Assembly: GCA_947095535.1 (NCBI GenBank)
Contig: OX352774.1
Location: 80,972,416 to 81,036,415, forward strand
Source: Poecilobothrus nobilitatus
Lineage: Eukaryota; Arthropoda; Insecta; Diptera; Dolichopodidae
DNA length: 64,000 nt
Direction of reading: 5' to 3'
Positions 23,006-34,768 of the stretch are shown here, piece after piece (the stretch's first letter is position 1; every line of letters begins with the position of its first letter). The notes beneath the pieces are model-generated. The model searched no databases, had not been told where the DNA came from, and saw only the letters and a list, made by a program, of their open reading frames with translations. The translations under genes were made by a program, and so were the position numbers.

Positions 23006-26000
23006 ACTTAGAAATATTACAAAATATTTCCTTAATTAACACCAACATAGCTTATATACAATTAAAAAGTTCTCAAGATTGCTACAAGAGGTGTAATTCA
23101 GTAATGTCACTTTCTCGTAATATATTATAAGTAAATGTGCAACCTAATTACTGTAATTTCTTGTTGTCAAAGTTAAATTTCAATTAACAACGGATGTCCC
23201 ATTCTTAAGCTTCTAAAGGTTAAAGAATGTTCTGATTATATAAACATTTTTCTTTTTATTTTATTTCGATAGTTATAACTTAATTTATAAAATTTGGCAG
23301 AGCTTCTTTGAGCTAAACTGAAGGGAGCTTCCCTCCATCATCCCCTTTCCGCAAAAATCTTTTAAGATGCATTACTACTTTAACTTATAGTTCCGACCTA
23401 TTTATTACAGAGATACAATATGCTCTATTACTATTTAATATATTTTCTTGTTTTCCTGTACTGCTAATTCACATTTTCGTCATATAAAAATAATTATTTT
23501 ATTTAAATTTAATAAAAATTATCTAATTTTACTTTTATACAATGAGAAATATAAATTTAAAGGTGTGGTAACTTTTCTCATTAGACCTACTTATCTCTTT
23601 TTTGTAATTAACAATTTTATTGATGGGGTCAGTTAGGAGTTAATGCGGAATCAACTAAAAATTAATCGAACCAACTACAGTTTGATTGGGTTAACTAAAA
23701 GTTGTAATAGAATATATCGGTGACTACGCGATTACAGTGAAAATCCTTTCCAATTATAAAAATGAAGGACACTAATATTTTAAATCAATGTAAGTTTTCA
23801 TATTTCATTGCCTAACTTCTTACAAGAAAATTAAACATAAGATATAAATAAAAAAAGAGAAATGAGTGAAAAATTATTGAAGCAGAATAATATACCCTAT
23901 ACGTGCAAGACAAAACTGTATTTATCTTATAAATAAATTACTTTATTAAGGTATAAATTAAAATAAGATTTAAATTTAAACACCTTTAAACTGATTTATA
24001 AATAAAAATTGTAAATTTTTAAATGTTGGTCAAAAATTTAGGTCACACGCCAGTCCTAATTAACATTCTGATCAGTATTTTAAAGAAAAAAAAAAAAAAA
24101 GAATTTTAATACCATGTTGAAAGTTATGGTGGTCCTTTTCTTTAATTTCCCCTTTATTTTATTCTCTTTTAATATCTACATTTTATTTATTTTATTTTTA
24201 ATTTAAAAAAAAAAACAAAACATTTTTTTTGTTAAAAATAACATTATTTTTTTACTAAATGTTTTTTTTTTCCTTTTGTATTTAATTTAAATTTAAACAA
24301 TGTCTGATACTTTAATATACTGCTTGAATTTAAATGTTTCCAATAAATGAGAGCTTAAAAAAAAAAACGAATTACATAAAGTGAAATGTTTTCTAAATTG
24401 AAATTCAATCGATCATTTGAAAATTTTTAAAGAAAAGTTTTTTTTTTTACTATACACGAAATAAATTTTTTGCAGATTTTTTTTTAAAGGTTTTTAAGTA
24501 TACTTAAGATAGTTATGCTTTGATAACATGTATATGAATATAATTTAGAAACATGTATGATCTGATTTAGAAAAACAATTATAATGATCAATTATTACAT
24601 AAAAAAAAAATTTTAAAATTTAAAATTTATGACACACACCTAAAAAAGGTATACATCCAATTTAAAAAGAGTATTTAAGGTATAAATATTATTTAAGGTA
24701 TAAGGTAATTACCTACAATATATAGTTTAAGTTACAGCATTTATTTTATATTCAATGGTAAAAAATACAAATTTTTGTTTATGTTGATTTTCTGTTAAAT
24801 AACACATGGTTAGTTTGTTTGGTTGGTTGATTAGTTGGTTAGTTTACATGGTTGCTATCTAAAAATTTATTACGAGAACAATTAACACAAACAAAGTACC
24901 ATTTTGATACCATTTTTTCATATTTTTGGTTGTCAACTATGTTCTATATCCAACTCGTATAGAATTCAGAAATAAAATTACTTTTCCAATTTTCTTTTTC
25001 GATAACTGGTTTAAATAGCACTTATTTCGGAACTTTTTTAAACTAATAGGTAAAGTAAATAGCATTTTGCTCAGAAAGGTTAAACTTAATAAAATTCTAC
25101 TATTAATTATAGTGTAATAATTGACATTCTTATTGCATTGTAAATGAATATAAATAACACCATTAAGTATAACACCATTATAGAAAGTTATATAGGAGAA
25201 AAACTTTAATTAATTAAAATAAATAAAGCTGAGTAAATTTTAACTTTAGAGCTAAACAGTATTTTGACTTAAAATTATCACAGTTTAAAATAACACTACA
25301 CAAAAATTAATCAAATAGCTTTGTAAAGATTTTCTATTTCCTAGGATACTCATTTTTAGTTAAGTAATATATTCAATTACCATTTAGAATCTTTCGGATT
25401 AATAAATTATCTTAAGAAAGTTGAAGACAGCCCCTTTTTTTTTATATTAAATTATATTAACCTCCAATTCTACTTCTAAAGATTCTTTACATATTACTTC
25501 TTCTAATATTTTCCATATTATGGTTTCGCAACGACAATTCGCATATATTTTAGTGATTAACGTTTTAAATTCACATCTTATAAAAACAATTATTTTAAGT
25601 AAATTTAATAAAAATTCATTCTTAATAATGTCTAAAATCTAAATTCTTCATTATAAATTCTTTTACTTTATAATTTTTTTTCTTTCAAGGTTCTACAGTA
25701 AAAAAAACCAGTTAAAACGCTAAATAACTCGTATGAACATTAGAATTATGAAAAATCTTATTAAAACTATCTAATTGAATGAACTATTATTAACTATAGG
25801 ATCAACTAAAAATTGATTAAACCGGAGAGGATAAGATAGTCTCAATAAAAAATTTATTCAAATCCACTTCAATTGAAGTCATATGAAGCTTTTTACTTCT
25901 AAATATATACGGAAATTCAAAGCTTTCTCACGGTATATGAAACTTATTAATTAGTTGCGTAATTTTTGAGATATAAGTCAAGTAATTTAGAACTTAAAAA

Positions 26001-28176
26001 AGTGTTTGTTTCTTTTATCTGAAGAACTGAAGGATACCGATCCCACTTCCCCCATTTTTTTTGTTTTAATTCCCCAAATACATCCTATAAATATTTAAGA
26101 CCGAAAGAGAATTTACCTATATACAGAGCCTATACCTGTATACCTATATAACTGTAAATATTATATTTTTTAGGGTCTATATCTATAACCTTGACCATTT
26201 AAAAAATAAAGAAAAATTTCAATATGCCAACAACTACATACTTAACATTTTTTATAAAAAGAATTTTTATTAAGTCCAAAAACGTAAAATGTACAAAATA
26301 TATATTTAAGAATTTTTTTAAAATTAAAAAATTAAATATAATTATGCGCATTTTTTTTTTTTTGTTTTTTTGTTCTGTAATTATGGTAATGCAAAATTAA
26401 TATCTAAGCTAAAAAAATTAAGATTAATTATTATATAGTAAAACAATTTAAAAGATCTTCATTATATATAAATTTATTTGGAAAGAAAAAATAAAATCCG
26501 GATTGTAAAATACCCCGCAAAATAGTATTTTAGTCAAGTAAGATGATTTTATATAATAATATAATATTCAATATAAATTCAATTGTAAATTAATAATAAC
26601 TTCCTCCATGAACCAATGACAACCTCCAAGAAAATATTACATACCAATTTTTTTTTTTTTTTTTGTTTTTTTCATGTTCAAGAAGTGCTAATAATTCAAT
26701 TTGATATACTAAAACTTCCCTAAGATAATATTTATGTATGCATAAACAAATACATGCACATAATGTAACATGTGCAAATTTATTACATATTAAATGGAAA
26801 GACTAAAGCTTGTCATCTATTCGCCTACTTATTACTTAATATATTAATATTTTATATATAGAAGAAAAAACAAAATAATAAATAAGAATCGGCCCACTTC
26901 TAGATTGATTTAAAAGAATAACCATGAGAAAATAGATAGATAACTTTAAAAAATATTTACGTTTTAGAAAATAAATAAATACATATATATAACTATCTAT
27001 AGATATTTTAACTTAAATCAATTGAATATATTCTTATTTTATATTCTTTTTAAAATTTCTTTCTTGAATACTAAGTATAATTACATATATTGAAAATATA
27101 TATACTTTAATTGTTACTTTGAAATACATAATACAAGGTAAAGTCAATTAAATGCAATTTAAAAATGATACCTAAATTTTGGTACTTTTGGGCATAGCAA
27201 GAAATTAATCACAAAATAACTTTAGTTCTTTTATGAATGTGATTTATATCCCTGGATTTAAACTGAAAGGCCTTCTTGGATTCCAAAAATCCTGTACACC
27301 TCCTTGGAACCAAAATCCTGAACGACTCTAAAAATGCCTATTTAATATGCCGACTTTAATACCAGAGACTATGTATTAAAGTACTTCCAAAACAACGCGA
27401 CCTATTTAGTCAATTTAGTAATGACCATCTTAGAATTGTCAACATAATTCTTTATTCACTCCATTTTAAACTTAAAAACTGAACTAAATTAGGATTATAT
27501 AGGGTTTATAAGAATTTTTTAATTAGTTTTTCTTTTTTTTTTTGACCACCATGTCTTAATTTCCATTAAAATAACATGCACATTTAATACGAGTGGCTTC
27601 TTATTGTGCGCATATATTTTAAAATCAAGTAATATGTTAACATTGTAATTGCATTGTCTTAAGAGAACATCAAATTAGAAAAATTATTTTTTTATTTAAA
27701 TAATAGGAGATATATTCAAGTGAGTCCTTCTATGTAACATAAGCATCACTGTATAAAATACTTTAATTTGATGACTTAAATCCTTTTTTTAGGTAGAGGG
27801 TATCATCCCAAAAGCTTAAATTCTTTAACAAAACTAAACGTTAGTTTTATTATTTTCTATTTTTTATTTAAAATACAGATATTTATGCTTTACATCTATT
27901 TTGCATCTCAAAAGAAAATTATGGGTTGTAGAGGGGTAAAGGTTATGGGTAAAATTAGATTGATTTTATTGAAAATTAAAACAAGTGTGTAGGAAAAATG
28001 AAAGGAAATCTAATGCACACCATAGTATTTCATACGAATTTAAAATATAAATAACCATTGAAATTTTCTTTTCTTTACTTAAAACAACAATTTGCATTTC
28101 TTTTTTGCTAGTAAAATAGAATGGAAACAACCACTCGCTTAACTAATATTTTTAAGAATATATATTTAGACTTCCT
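23006..28176. other. A+T-rich non-coding stretch
   Basis: Includes a GGTTGGTTGATTAGTTGGTT tract near 24820 and many T runs. Short frames here show no family features. No element recognised. Confidence 0.45.
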
Positions 28177-28366
28177 TCAAAGTTATGAAAACCATTTAAA
28201 AATAGGAAGCTGGCGAAATATTTGGTTAATAGATTTTCTCAAATGAAACTTATGAAATCAATTCTTGAAAAATAGACTCTCAGGACACATACATCTTATC
28301 CAAGACGTTATTAATGAAATATTTCGTCAGCTTCCTATTTTTAAATAGTTTCCATAATTTTGAACT
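28177..28366. repeat. Imperfect inverted repeat, ~54-bp arms
   Basis: The left arm (28177-28230) carries CCATTTAAAAATAGGAAGCTGGCGAAATATTT in two overlapping blocks. The right arm (28311-28366) is its inverted copy with a few differences (AGCTGACGAAATATTT on the minus strand). The spacer is about 80 bases. It could be a small foldback element. No target duplication was identified. Confidence 0.7.
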
Positions 28367-28470
28367 TGACCGAAATTATAATAACAGAATGAAAGTTTAA
28401 GTTAAGAGATCGTTGGTTTTATTTTCTATTGAAATATGATGAACTTGTGGAGTAATTCTCTGGGTATATA

Positions 28471-28670
28471 CATATAAATATATTTTTTTTAATGCATTTC
28501 CCTGCCACATAAATGTGGACAGGAAATTACACAGCCTTTCCTGTTCAGTCGTGCCTGTAAAAATGTCGTAAGGGGGAATAACTCTTACGACGTGTGTGGG
28601 ATTCGAACCCACACTCCCTCTGTGTTTACAGCGTATTGTATACGCTCTTACCTACTAGACCATCGAGGCC
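28471..28670 (-). mobile_element. tRNA-derived SINE, family 1, copy 2
   Basis: Minus strand: GGCCTCGATGGTCTAGTAGG (box A), GGGTTCGAATCCCAC (consensus-perfect box B and T-arm), the common 3' body and an A-tail leading into A/T repeats. The imperfect direct repeats TCTGGGTATATA (28459-28470) and TCTGGATATATA (28671-28682) look like the target-site duplication. The minus-strand 71-codon frame here is a by-product of the SINE. Confidence 0.9.
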
Positions 28671-28689
28671 TCTGGATATATATTCTATA

Positions 28690-29520
28690 CCCGATCAAAA
28701 GAACAGATAAAAGAGTTTCCGCAGAACGCTTGGCAATTTCGAACGAAATATAAATTGATAGGCATTTTTAAATGGTCATTCTGATTTTATTAAATTTAAA
28801 ATCAAATTGTTGTATTATTGTGTTTTTATGTTGTTATGTTGTATGCATTTCCTTAGTTATTATAATTTTTATTTATTTTTTTATATACCCTCGTTTAAAA
28901 TAATTTTCTATTTGAATGTTAATGTATGTAAGTACAAGGTCTCATTCAATTGTTAATAGTTATATTGTTTTGCATGTAAGAATATTGAAATTAGACATGA
29001 CAAAACTAAAAACAAATCAATTTTCTATGATACCACGCATATACGTATATAAAATATACGTATATTAAATTGTATGATTCAGAGGCAAGCAAATTCATTT
29101 TGAACGTGTAAAATAATCATATATATTAAATTCAATTCCTTTAATTACGTTTTCATATTTTATATTATTTTTTCTTTTCTTTTTCTTTAGTTTTACTGAG
29201 AAAAAATTTTCAATTAATTTTTTTAATTTTCTTTATTTATAGAATTTATATGGTAGTTCGTGTCGTTGTTATATCTTAGGATTGATTTACTAGCATATAT
29301 GGCTAATATTTTCATTATTTGAAATTTCTTACAGATTTTCTTTGAAATTCCAAAATAGTTTTCCTTTATTTTATTAAAATTCTTTTGTAAAATTAAAAAT
29401 TTTGTAAGATTTACATAAATAATTTAAAAGGATATGTTATGGACACAATAGTTTATGAAGATTCTACTTTGAATAAAATTAGATTAAGTTCAAAATTATT
29501 CGGTTTAAAAATAAACTTAC
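28690..29520. other. A+T-rich non-coding stretch
   Basis: Nothing recognised. Confidence 0.5.
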
Positions 29521-29615
29521 CTCGTAATTGGAGGTAGACGTAACGAAAAGAATCTATAGTCGTAAGTATAAGAAGGTCAATTGTGTTCATTAAATTTGAA
29601 TAATTTAACAAAGTT
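29521..29615 (-). other. Weak candidate internal exon
   Basis: Minus strand: a pyrimidine-rich TTGTTCTTCGTTGCAG acceptor, 95 bases, then CGAG|GTAAGTTTA donor. One frame is open throughout and contains an ATG at 29590 encoding MNTIDLLILTTIDSFRYVY and a few more residues, ending in phase 1. It could not splice in frame to the same downstream exon as the 21664 exon, which ends in phase 0. The motifs are short and chance is likely. Confidence 0.15.
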
Positions 29616-29934
29616 CTGCAACGAAGAACAATAATTTTTACGTTTAAGAAATTTGTTTTCTATCATGCAATAATTATTGATGATTTAATTTACTTATAAT
29701 ATAATGAATGAATCTACTTTAGTAAAAGAGAAAACAAATTTATATTGATGCTGTTGATGTTTTTTTTTTTTTTATTTTTTTTTGTGCACGTCCCTGCCAT
29801 ATAAAAGTAACAAGACCTATCAATAAGATTCATTGTCGTCGTTCTAGACTATTCTTACCTGATCCCAGACTATTATTAAATGTATCCCCGTAAATAAAGA
29901 CATATGTATGTACTTAATAAAATAATTAAACGAA
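29616..29934. other. A+T-rich stretch with possible SINE-end scrap
   Basis: A T run followed by GTCCCTGCCATATAAAAGTA at about 29790 vaguely resembles the 3' end of SINE family 1 on the minus strand. Not enough to call. Confidence 0.3.
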
Positions 29935-30625
29935 TTTACTTATTAGTTTCGCTCTCTCTGTCCGTTCATCTGTTTACAAAACTTCTATACACCGTTTAAA
30001 ATAGAACAATGAAATTTTAACCATTAATAGCTCTCTTAAAAAAATTACAGCAACTTTTGCATGTAGTCCAACCCGTTACGAAACTATGGTCTGTCAAAGT
30101 TGGCAAAAGCCCTATTTTCAAATGTGAATTTTCAAATGTATAATATCTTAGGTTCAGCTTAACATATTTTCAAACTAAAAATGCCAAACGTTATGTGAAC
30201 ACAAAATTTTGCAAGATTTAGCTTTCTTTATATCTCCGGTATGGTTTTAATTAGAATCTTGAAATTTTAAGAAAAGAAAAGATCTTTCAGAATTAGAATA
30301 AATTACATTCAAATTGTTGTTGTACTTCACGCTGCTTAAAAGCTATTAAACGCCTATTAAAAGCTATTAAAAAATTGAAAATTTGTTATTTTGACATACC
30401 TGTAACTTAGATACCCCTACAATTTTTATTTTGTTAAAGAAAAAAGCAAAATATTTTTTATACATTGTGTTAACAACTTTTTTTAACTAGGGTAAAAAAT
30501 TTGTATAGGGTTTCCTTGAAATTGAAGAAAGTATCTCTTAATTTTGCTTATTTTTTCCTAATAATTATAAAATTTTACGAAAATTAAATTTTGATACAAG
30601 TCTTCTACTTCACACCTGCGCATCA
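29935..30625 (-). repeat. Family-B repeat, reverse orientation
   Basis: GTCCAACCCGTTACGAAACT and AAAGCCCTATTTTCAAATG correspond, reverse-complemented, to the TAGCTCCGTAACGGGTGG and AAATAGGGCTTTTTC blocks of the forward units. A worn CTGTCCGTTCATCTG at the left (29963) matches the reversed GGAC module of the same family. Confidence 0.65.
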
Positions 30626-31025
30626 CACTATTATATCTCTGTTTTTTAAAGCCATAAGCCATCAGGTTTTGATTATTAATCAAAAAATACATAATGCTGA
30701 AAATATGTTTAATAAAATATTACTAGTCATATTGTCGTGAACTCGTCCTATTATAACTAATATTCTGACAAATCTGTAATTAAATAATGTATCTTTGCAC
30801 GAATCTTTAAATAATTAGAGTTGCAAATGTTATGTCATGAGAGAATGTGAGATTAGTAAAAAAAAATTAATAGTTCCAAGAAAATGATCTCAAAATTTAA
30901 GATTTTTTTTGTATGTAATATTTGTTTTCTTTCTAATTTAAAAATTTAAACAATTACAACTTAAAATTGGTTTTTCCATACTAAATGAAAACATCTCAGA
31001 TTTTGTATTCCAATATATATATTTA
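30626..31025. other. A+T-rich non-coding stretch
   Basis: Nothing recognised. Confidence 0.5.
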
Positions 31026-31027
31026 TA

Positions 31028-31895
31028 CAGGGTTTTCCAATTTGAGTGATATGATTTCTTTTCAAAAAAAAAGCACACTAATTGTTAAGGAAATTCAAAT
31101 ATTTTTTATTTAATGTGCAGTACAATCGATACAATTAAGTTTTGAATAAAACGTTATTCAAATGGCCTCCACGACTTCTTTTGCAGGAACGAATTCGATG
31201 AACCCAATTTTCGAGCACTTTTTCCACTAAATCAAGTCGTATGTCATAACAAAGCTGTCGATTCTGGAGCGAAGAAAATCCACAAATTATTCATGAACAA
31301 CCATTACATTCATCTAAATTGACATTTTGGTGTGGTTTTTGGTCTGGTGGAATCATTGGTCCGTACTTTTTTCGAAATAAAGCTGGTAACACCGTTACTG
31401 TTAATTGAGAGCGGTATAGATCGTTGATAACCAACTTTTTATGGCCGAAATTGGAAGAAGTTGATCTTGACAACATCTGGTTCAATTTCACAACCGAATT
31501 ATTGCGAGAAAAGTTTAGAGATTCGATTATTTCAAGAAATTGTGACATTAAATGGCCTCCAAGAAGTTGTGATTTAACACCATTAGACTATTTCTTGTGG
31601 GGTTATTTGAAGTCATTGGTCTTTAGCAATAAACCAGACTCTCTTCAAGCTTTAGAAGTCAATGTTGAACGTGCTATTCATGACATACGATTTAGTGGAA
31701 AAAGTGCTTGAAAATTGGATTCATCTAATTCGTTCCTGCAAAAGAAGTCATATGGAGGCCATTAGAATGACGTTTTATTCAGAACTTAATTGTATCGATT
31801 GTACTTCACATTAAATAAAAAACATTTGAATTTCCTTAACAATTAGTGTGTTTTTTTTTTTAAAGAAATCATATCACTCAAATTGGAAAACCCTA
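31028..31895 (+). mobile_element. Rearranged mariner-like element with ~220-bp inverted arms
   Basis: The left end reads CAGGGTTTTCCAATTTGAGT. The right end is its inverted counterpart (outermost base differing), and TA lies at 31026-31027 and 31896-31897, the Tc1/mariner target duplication. The inverted repeat does not stop at a normal TIR. It runs about 220 bases inward on each side and includes the last ~40 codons of the transposase, so the 5' end has been replaced by an inverted copy of the 3' end. The middle keeps transposase sequence. It cannot encode an active enzyme. Confidence 0.85.
31265..31785 (+). pseudogene. Truncated mariner-superfamily transposase
   Basis: Frame from 31265: WSEENPQIIHEQPLH, then FWCGFWSGGIIGPYFF, a TGA at 31406, then ITNFLWPKLEEVDLDNIWF, LLREKF, and WPPRSCDLTPLDYFLWGYLK. 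This is the Tc1/mariner-superfamily DDE transposase group whose members carry WFQQDGATCHT and DLTPLDYFLWG. Defects: the helix-turn-helix region and the first catalytic Asp are missing left of 31265. The QQDGATCHT-type block with the second Asp is deleted at about 31484. The third Asp (LTPLDYF) remains. A frameshift at about 31690, five bases short relative to the left arm, moves the C-terminus (VEKVLENWIHLIRSCKRS) to another frame. Confidence 0.85.
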
Positions 31896-31897
31896 TA

Positions 31898-32462
31898 TAT
31901 AATATTATAAATCATCTAATTAGTCATCTAAGTAATATATAATTAAAAAAAAAAAACACATAAATTTATTATTTTAGATCTTTATTTCGGACATATCTTT
32001 ATTACTCGTATATGGAAGTGTGTTAAATGCCATGAATTCAATGCAAATCTATTATTTAATAATAATATGTTGTTCTAAATTAGTAATTCATTTACTAAAA
32101 TGAATACTTAATTAAAAAAAAAAAGCTTATGAAAATTTACATTAAAAATATGTTTTTATTTTATTTATTTTTTTTTAATATTCGTGATGTGACTTCAAAA
32201 GTTATAACTAACCTTAATTTTGAACAAAATTTTATTAAATCATAGTTTAATTCTGATTATTTCATTTTGTAATTAATTAAATTATAATAATATATAGAAT
32301 AAATTTATAAATAATTTTTTTAATCTTGATTATTTTGATGAGATTATTGCAATGAGAAAATTAATACTAATTTTGAATTTTAAATAAATTTTAAAATAAT
32401 TTGTACAATTGAAAAAAACATTTGTTATGTTCTGTTCCAAATATACATTGTATATACTATAT
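31898..32462. other. A+T-rich non-coding stretch
   Basis: Nothing recognised. Confidence 0.5.
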
Positions 32463-33318
32463 AAGTGCAGAGTGTCCCACACCGAGCTTAAACAACCCTA
32501 AGGCAGATAGAAAATATAAAAACCAGAAAAAAAAAAAAAGAATGGGGTAAGTTATTGTGCAACGTTCTTGAGATATTATGCTTTAAAAATTTTGATTGAA
32601 ATTTCATAAAAAAATCATTCCTCATAATCTTTATAACGCTGCAAAATAAAGAAAAAATCATTAAGAATAACTTAGAACTTAAACGGAGTTTTTTAATATG
32701 CTATCTCTAAAGAAAAAGTAAAAAAACCAAATATGGGGTGCTTCAAAAGAAAATTAAGTTTGAGTTGTTTTATTAGTACACAAAAAATAAAGCTTGTAAT
32801 TTGCTATAAAAAAAGTATCTCCAACGCGAGGTGTTTCAAAACAAAATTAAATTTGAATTGTTTCATTAGTACACAAAAATTAAAGCTGGTAATTTTCTCT
32901 TCAACATGCTATGTGTTATACATAATATCTCTCCAAAGCAACTCATTGAAAGATAGCAACTCAAAAGTGATAAATTTTTTATGAAAAATCACCAAAAATT
33001 TTTAAAGATTCATATCTCGAAAATTGTACAGAATAGATTCTTCGCCTCCTCTTCCCAAACATTTTGTCGTTAATTTTCATCTCCTTTAACTGCACCAATA
33101 TGAAAAGAATTTGTTATACATATATCTCTATAAAGCAAATCATTTAAAAGCTATACATTTTTTATGAAAAATCACCAAAAATTTTTAAAAATCCATATTT
33201 CGAAAACTGTAGAGAATAGATCATCCACTCTCTCTGCCTCCAAAACATTTTTTTATTAGTTTTGACCTCTTCTATACCTGCACCAATAGGGGAAGAATTC
33301 TTATATGAGGCATCCTGT
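32463..33318. repeat. Composite element with two nested tandem duplications
   Basis: A 93-base duplication (TTAGTACACAAAAA, AATAAAGCT, units from about 32737 and 32830) is followed by a 181-base duplication (ATGAAAAATCACCAAAAATT at 32981 and 33162). The outer ends GCAGAGTGTCCCA (32468) and, inverted, CAGGATGCCTCA (33315) could be worn Tc1/mariner-type TIRs. A related end occurs at 37100-37215. Confidence 0.6.
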
Positions 33319-34044
33319 ATATTTAATAACAATTAGAATAAATTAACATTAATTATTTTCAAATTATAAAATATATTGTTGTTAGATTAGGTACACTTAA
33401 ACTTGAAAATAATACAAAGAGAAATAAACAAAGCAATTATTGTACAATACATCATATCACAAATAAATGATGTGAATGTTTAAACCATCAGAATCGAAAT
33501 ATGTAGAAAAAAAAAAAATTCTTAAAATTTATAATGATTGTAATTAATTTATAAAATTCAATTTTAACTAATTATTTTCTTATTAACTATAAGTTATTTA
33601 TTTTGTGTCATCCACAATCTTCTTTTATTCTTTTCTTTTGATTTGATTTTGTTAACTTGAATCTTTTGAAAATTTTAACAGTATATTTGATCTACACGTC
33701 ATCTTAAACATTACAGTATTGCCATTAATAACCGTATTCTTTTTAATGATTTGAAAGATAAAATCCTATTATTTCCAATTATTATTATTTTTGAACAATC
33801 CAATTATTTTTCTATCAGAATAATCTTTCAATTTTTTAAATATGTATCAAACTTTGTTAAATCAGTTGCCATCGCATGTGTTTCCAAAAGTTGGTAACTC
33901 ATGTATACGATTTAGTAAAGTTTAAGAAGATATTTCAAATTTTCTTACCCATCTTATATAATCGTAAATTTTCCTAAATTGTATTTTTCCTAAGAATCCT
34001 TCCCACATTCTTATTCCATAAACTAAACTGCATATTTATATTAA
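33319..34044. other. A+T-rich non-coding stretch
   Basis: Nothing recognised. Confidence 0.5.
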
Positions 34045-34600
34045 AGATCTTAATCTAAAGTTTGATTTAAAAGAGGTTGATTTTGGTTATTATCACACAA
34101 CTTCAACATCTATTACAAAATTTCAGATATCTAGCTCAATGAAATACTGAGTTATGCTCATATAAACAAAGAAGTTATATGACAGCTATCCGAACCTGTT
34201 GCCGGTTGCGCTATATCAAATAAAATTTGTAGAGATTGTTGACATATTCAACTTTTTTTTGACTTTCAGATATGTAACTTAATTATAGACACTGAGTTAT
34301 GCTCATATAAAAAAAATTGTTGTATGGTAGCTACTCGAAACTGTGCGACAAATTTGTTCAGTTATAATAACGAACCTAACAATTTTACTAAGTTAAAATG
34401 GTAAAAATTTTAGAAACTTAACGTCATTATTTTTGATTTATCGTGCGGACAGCACATAGTTAAATCGACCTAGAATTAAAATTTTGAGCAAGAATATAAA
34501 TATGTACTTTTTTATGTCTATCTCATCTCCATTAAGGTTCCAAATATATAATGACAAATATCTTATACCATTAAAACTATTTATATAATGATTTTTATTT
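34045..34600 (+). mobile_element. Old family-A (DINE/mini-me-like) copy
   Basis: ACTGAGTTATGCTCATATAA recurs at 34146 and 34291 (145 bases apart). Each is followed by a worn version of GAGTTGTATGGGAGGTACCC (for example GTTATATGACAGCTATCCGA), so the ~142-bp unit is recognisable. Downstream TTTATCGTGCGGACAG and AGTTAAATCGACCTAG match the 3' core module of the young copies. It is strongly diverged and much older. Confidence 0.7.
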
Positions 34601-34690
34601 AAAGACAATTACGTTTTTGTGTCAATTTGTTACCACCAAACCCTAACCACAAATAATAATATATAGTTGACAAAGATTTCTTTATTAAGT

Positions 34691-34768
34691 TGATTTTATC
34701 CATAACACATTAATTGCTTAACATGGAATTTTATCTATAACACATTAATTGCTTAACATGGGATTTTA
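34691..34768 (+). repeat. Tandem duplication of a ~38-bp unit
   Basis: ATAACACATTAATTGCTTAA followed by CATGG and ATTTTAT occurs twice back to back with almost no changes. Confidence 0.85.

Noticed and set aside
28397..28612. 71-codon minus-strand frame
   Set aside because: Lies within SINE family 1 and its flank; the residues come from the tRNA-like head and body.
31291..31548. 85-codon minus-strand frame
   Set aside because: Antisense shadow of the transposase pseudogene on the plus strand.
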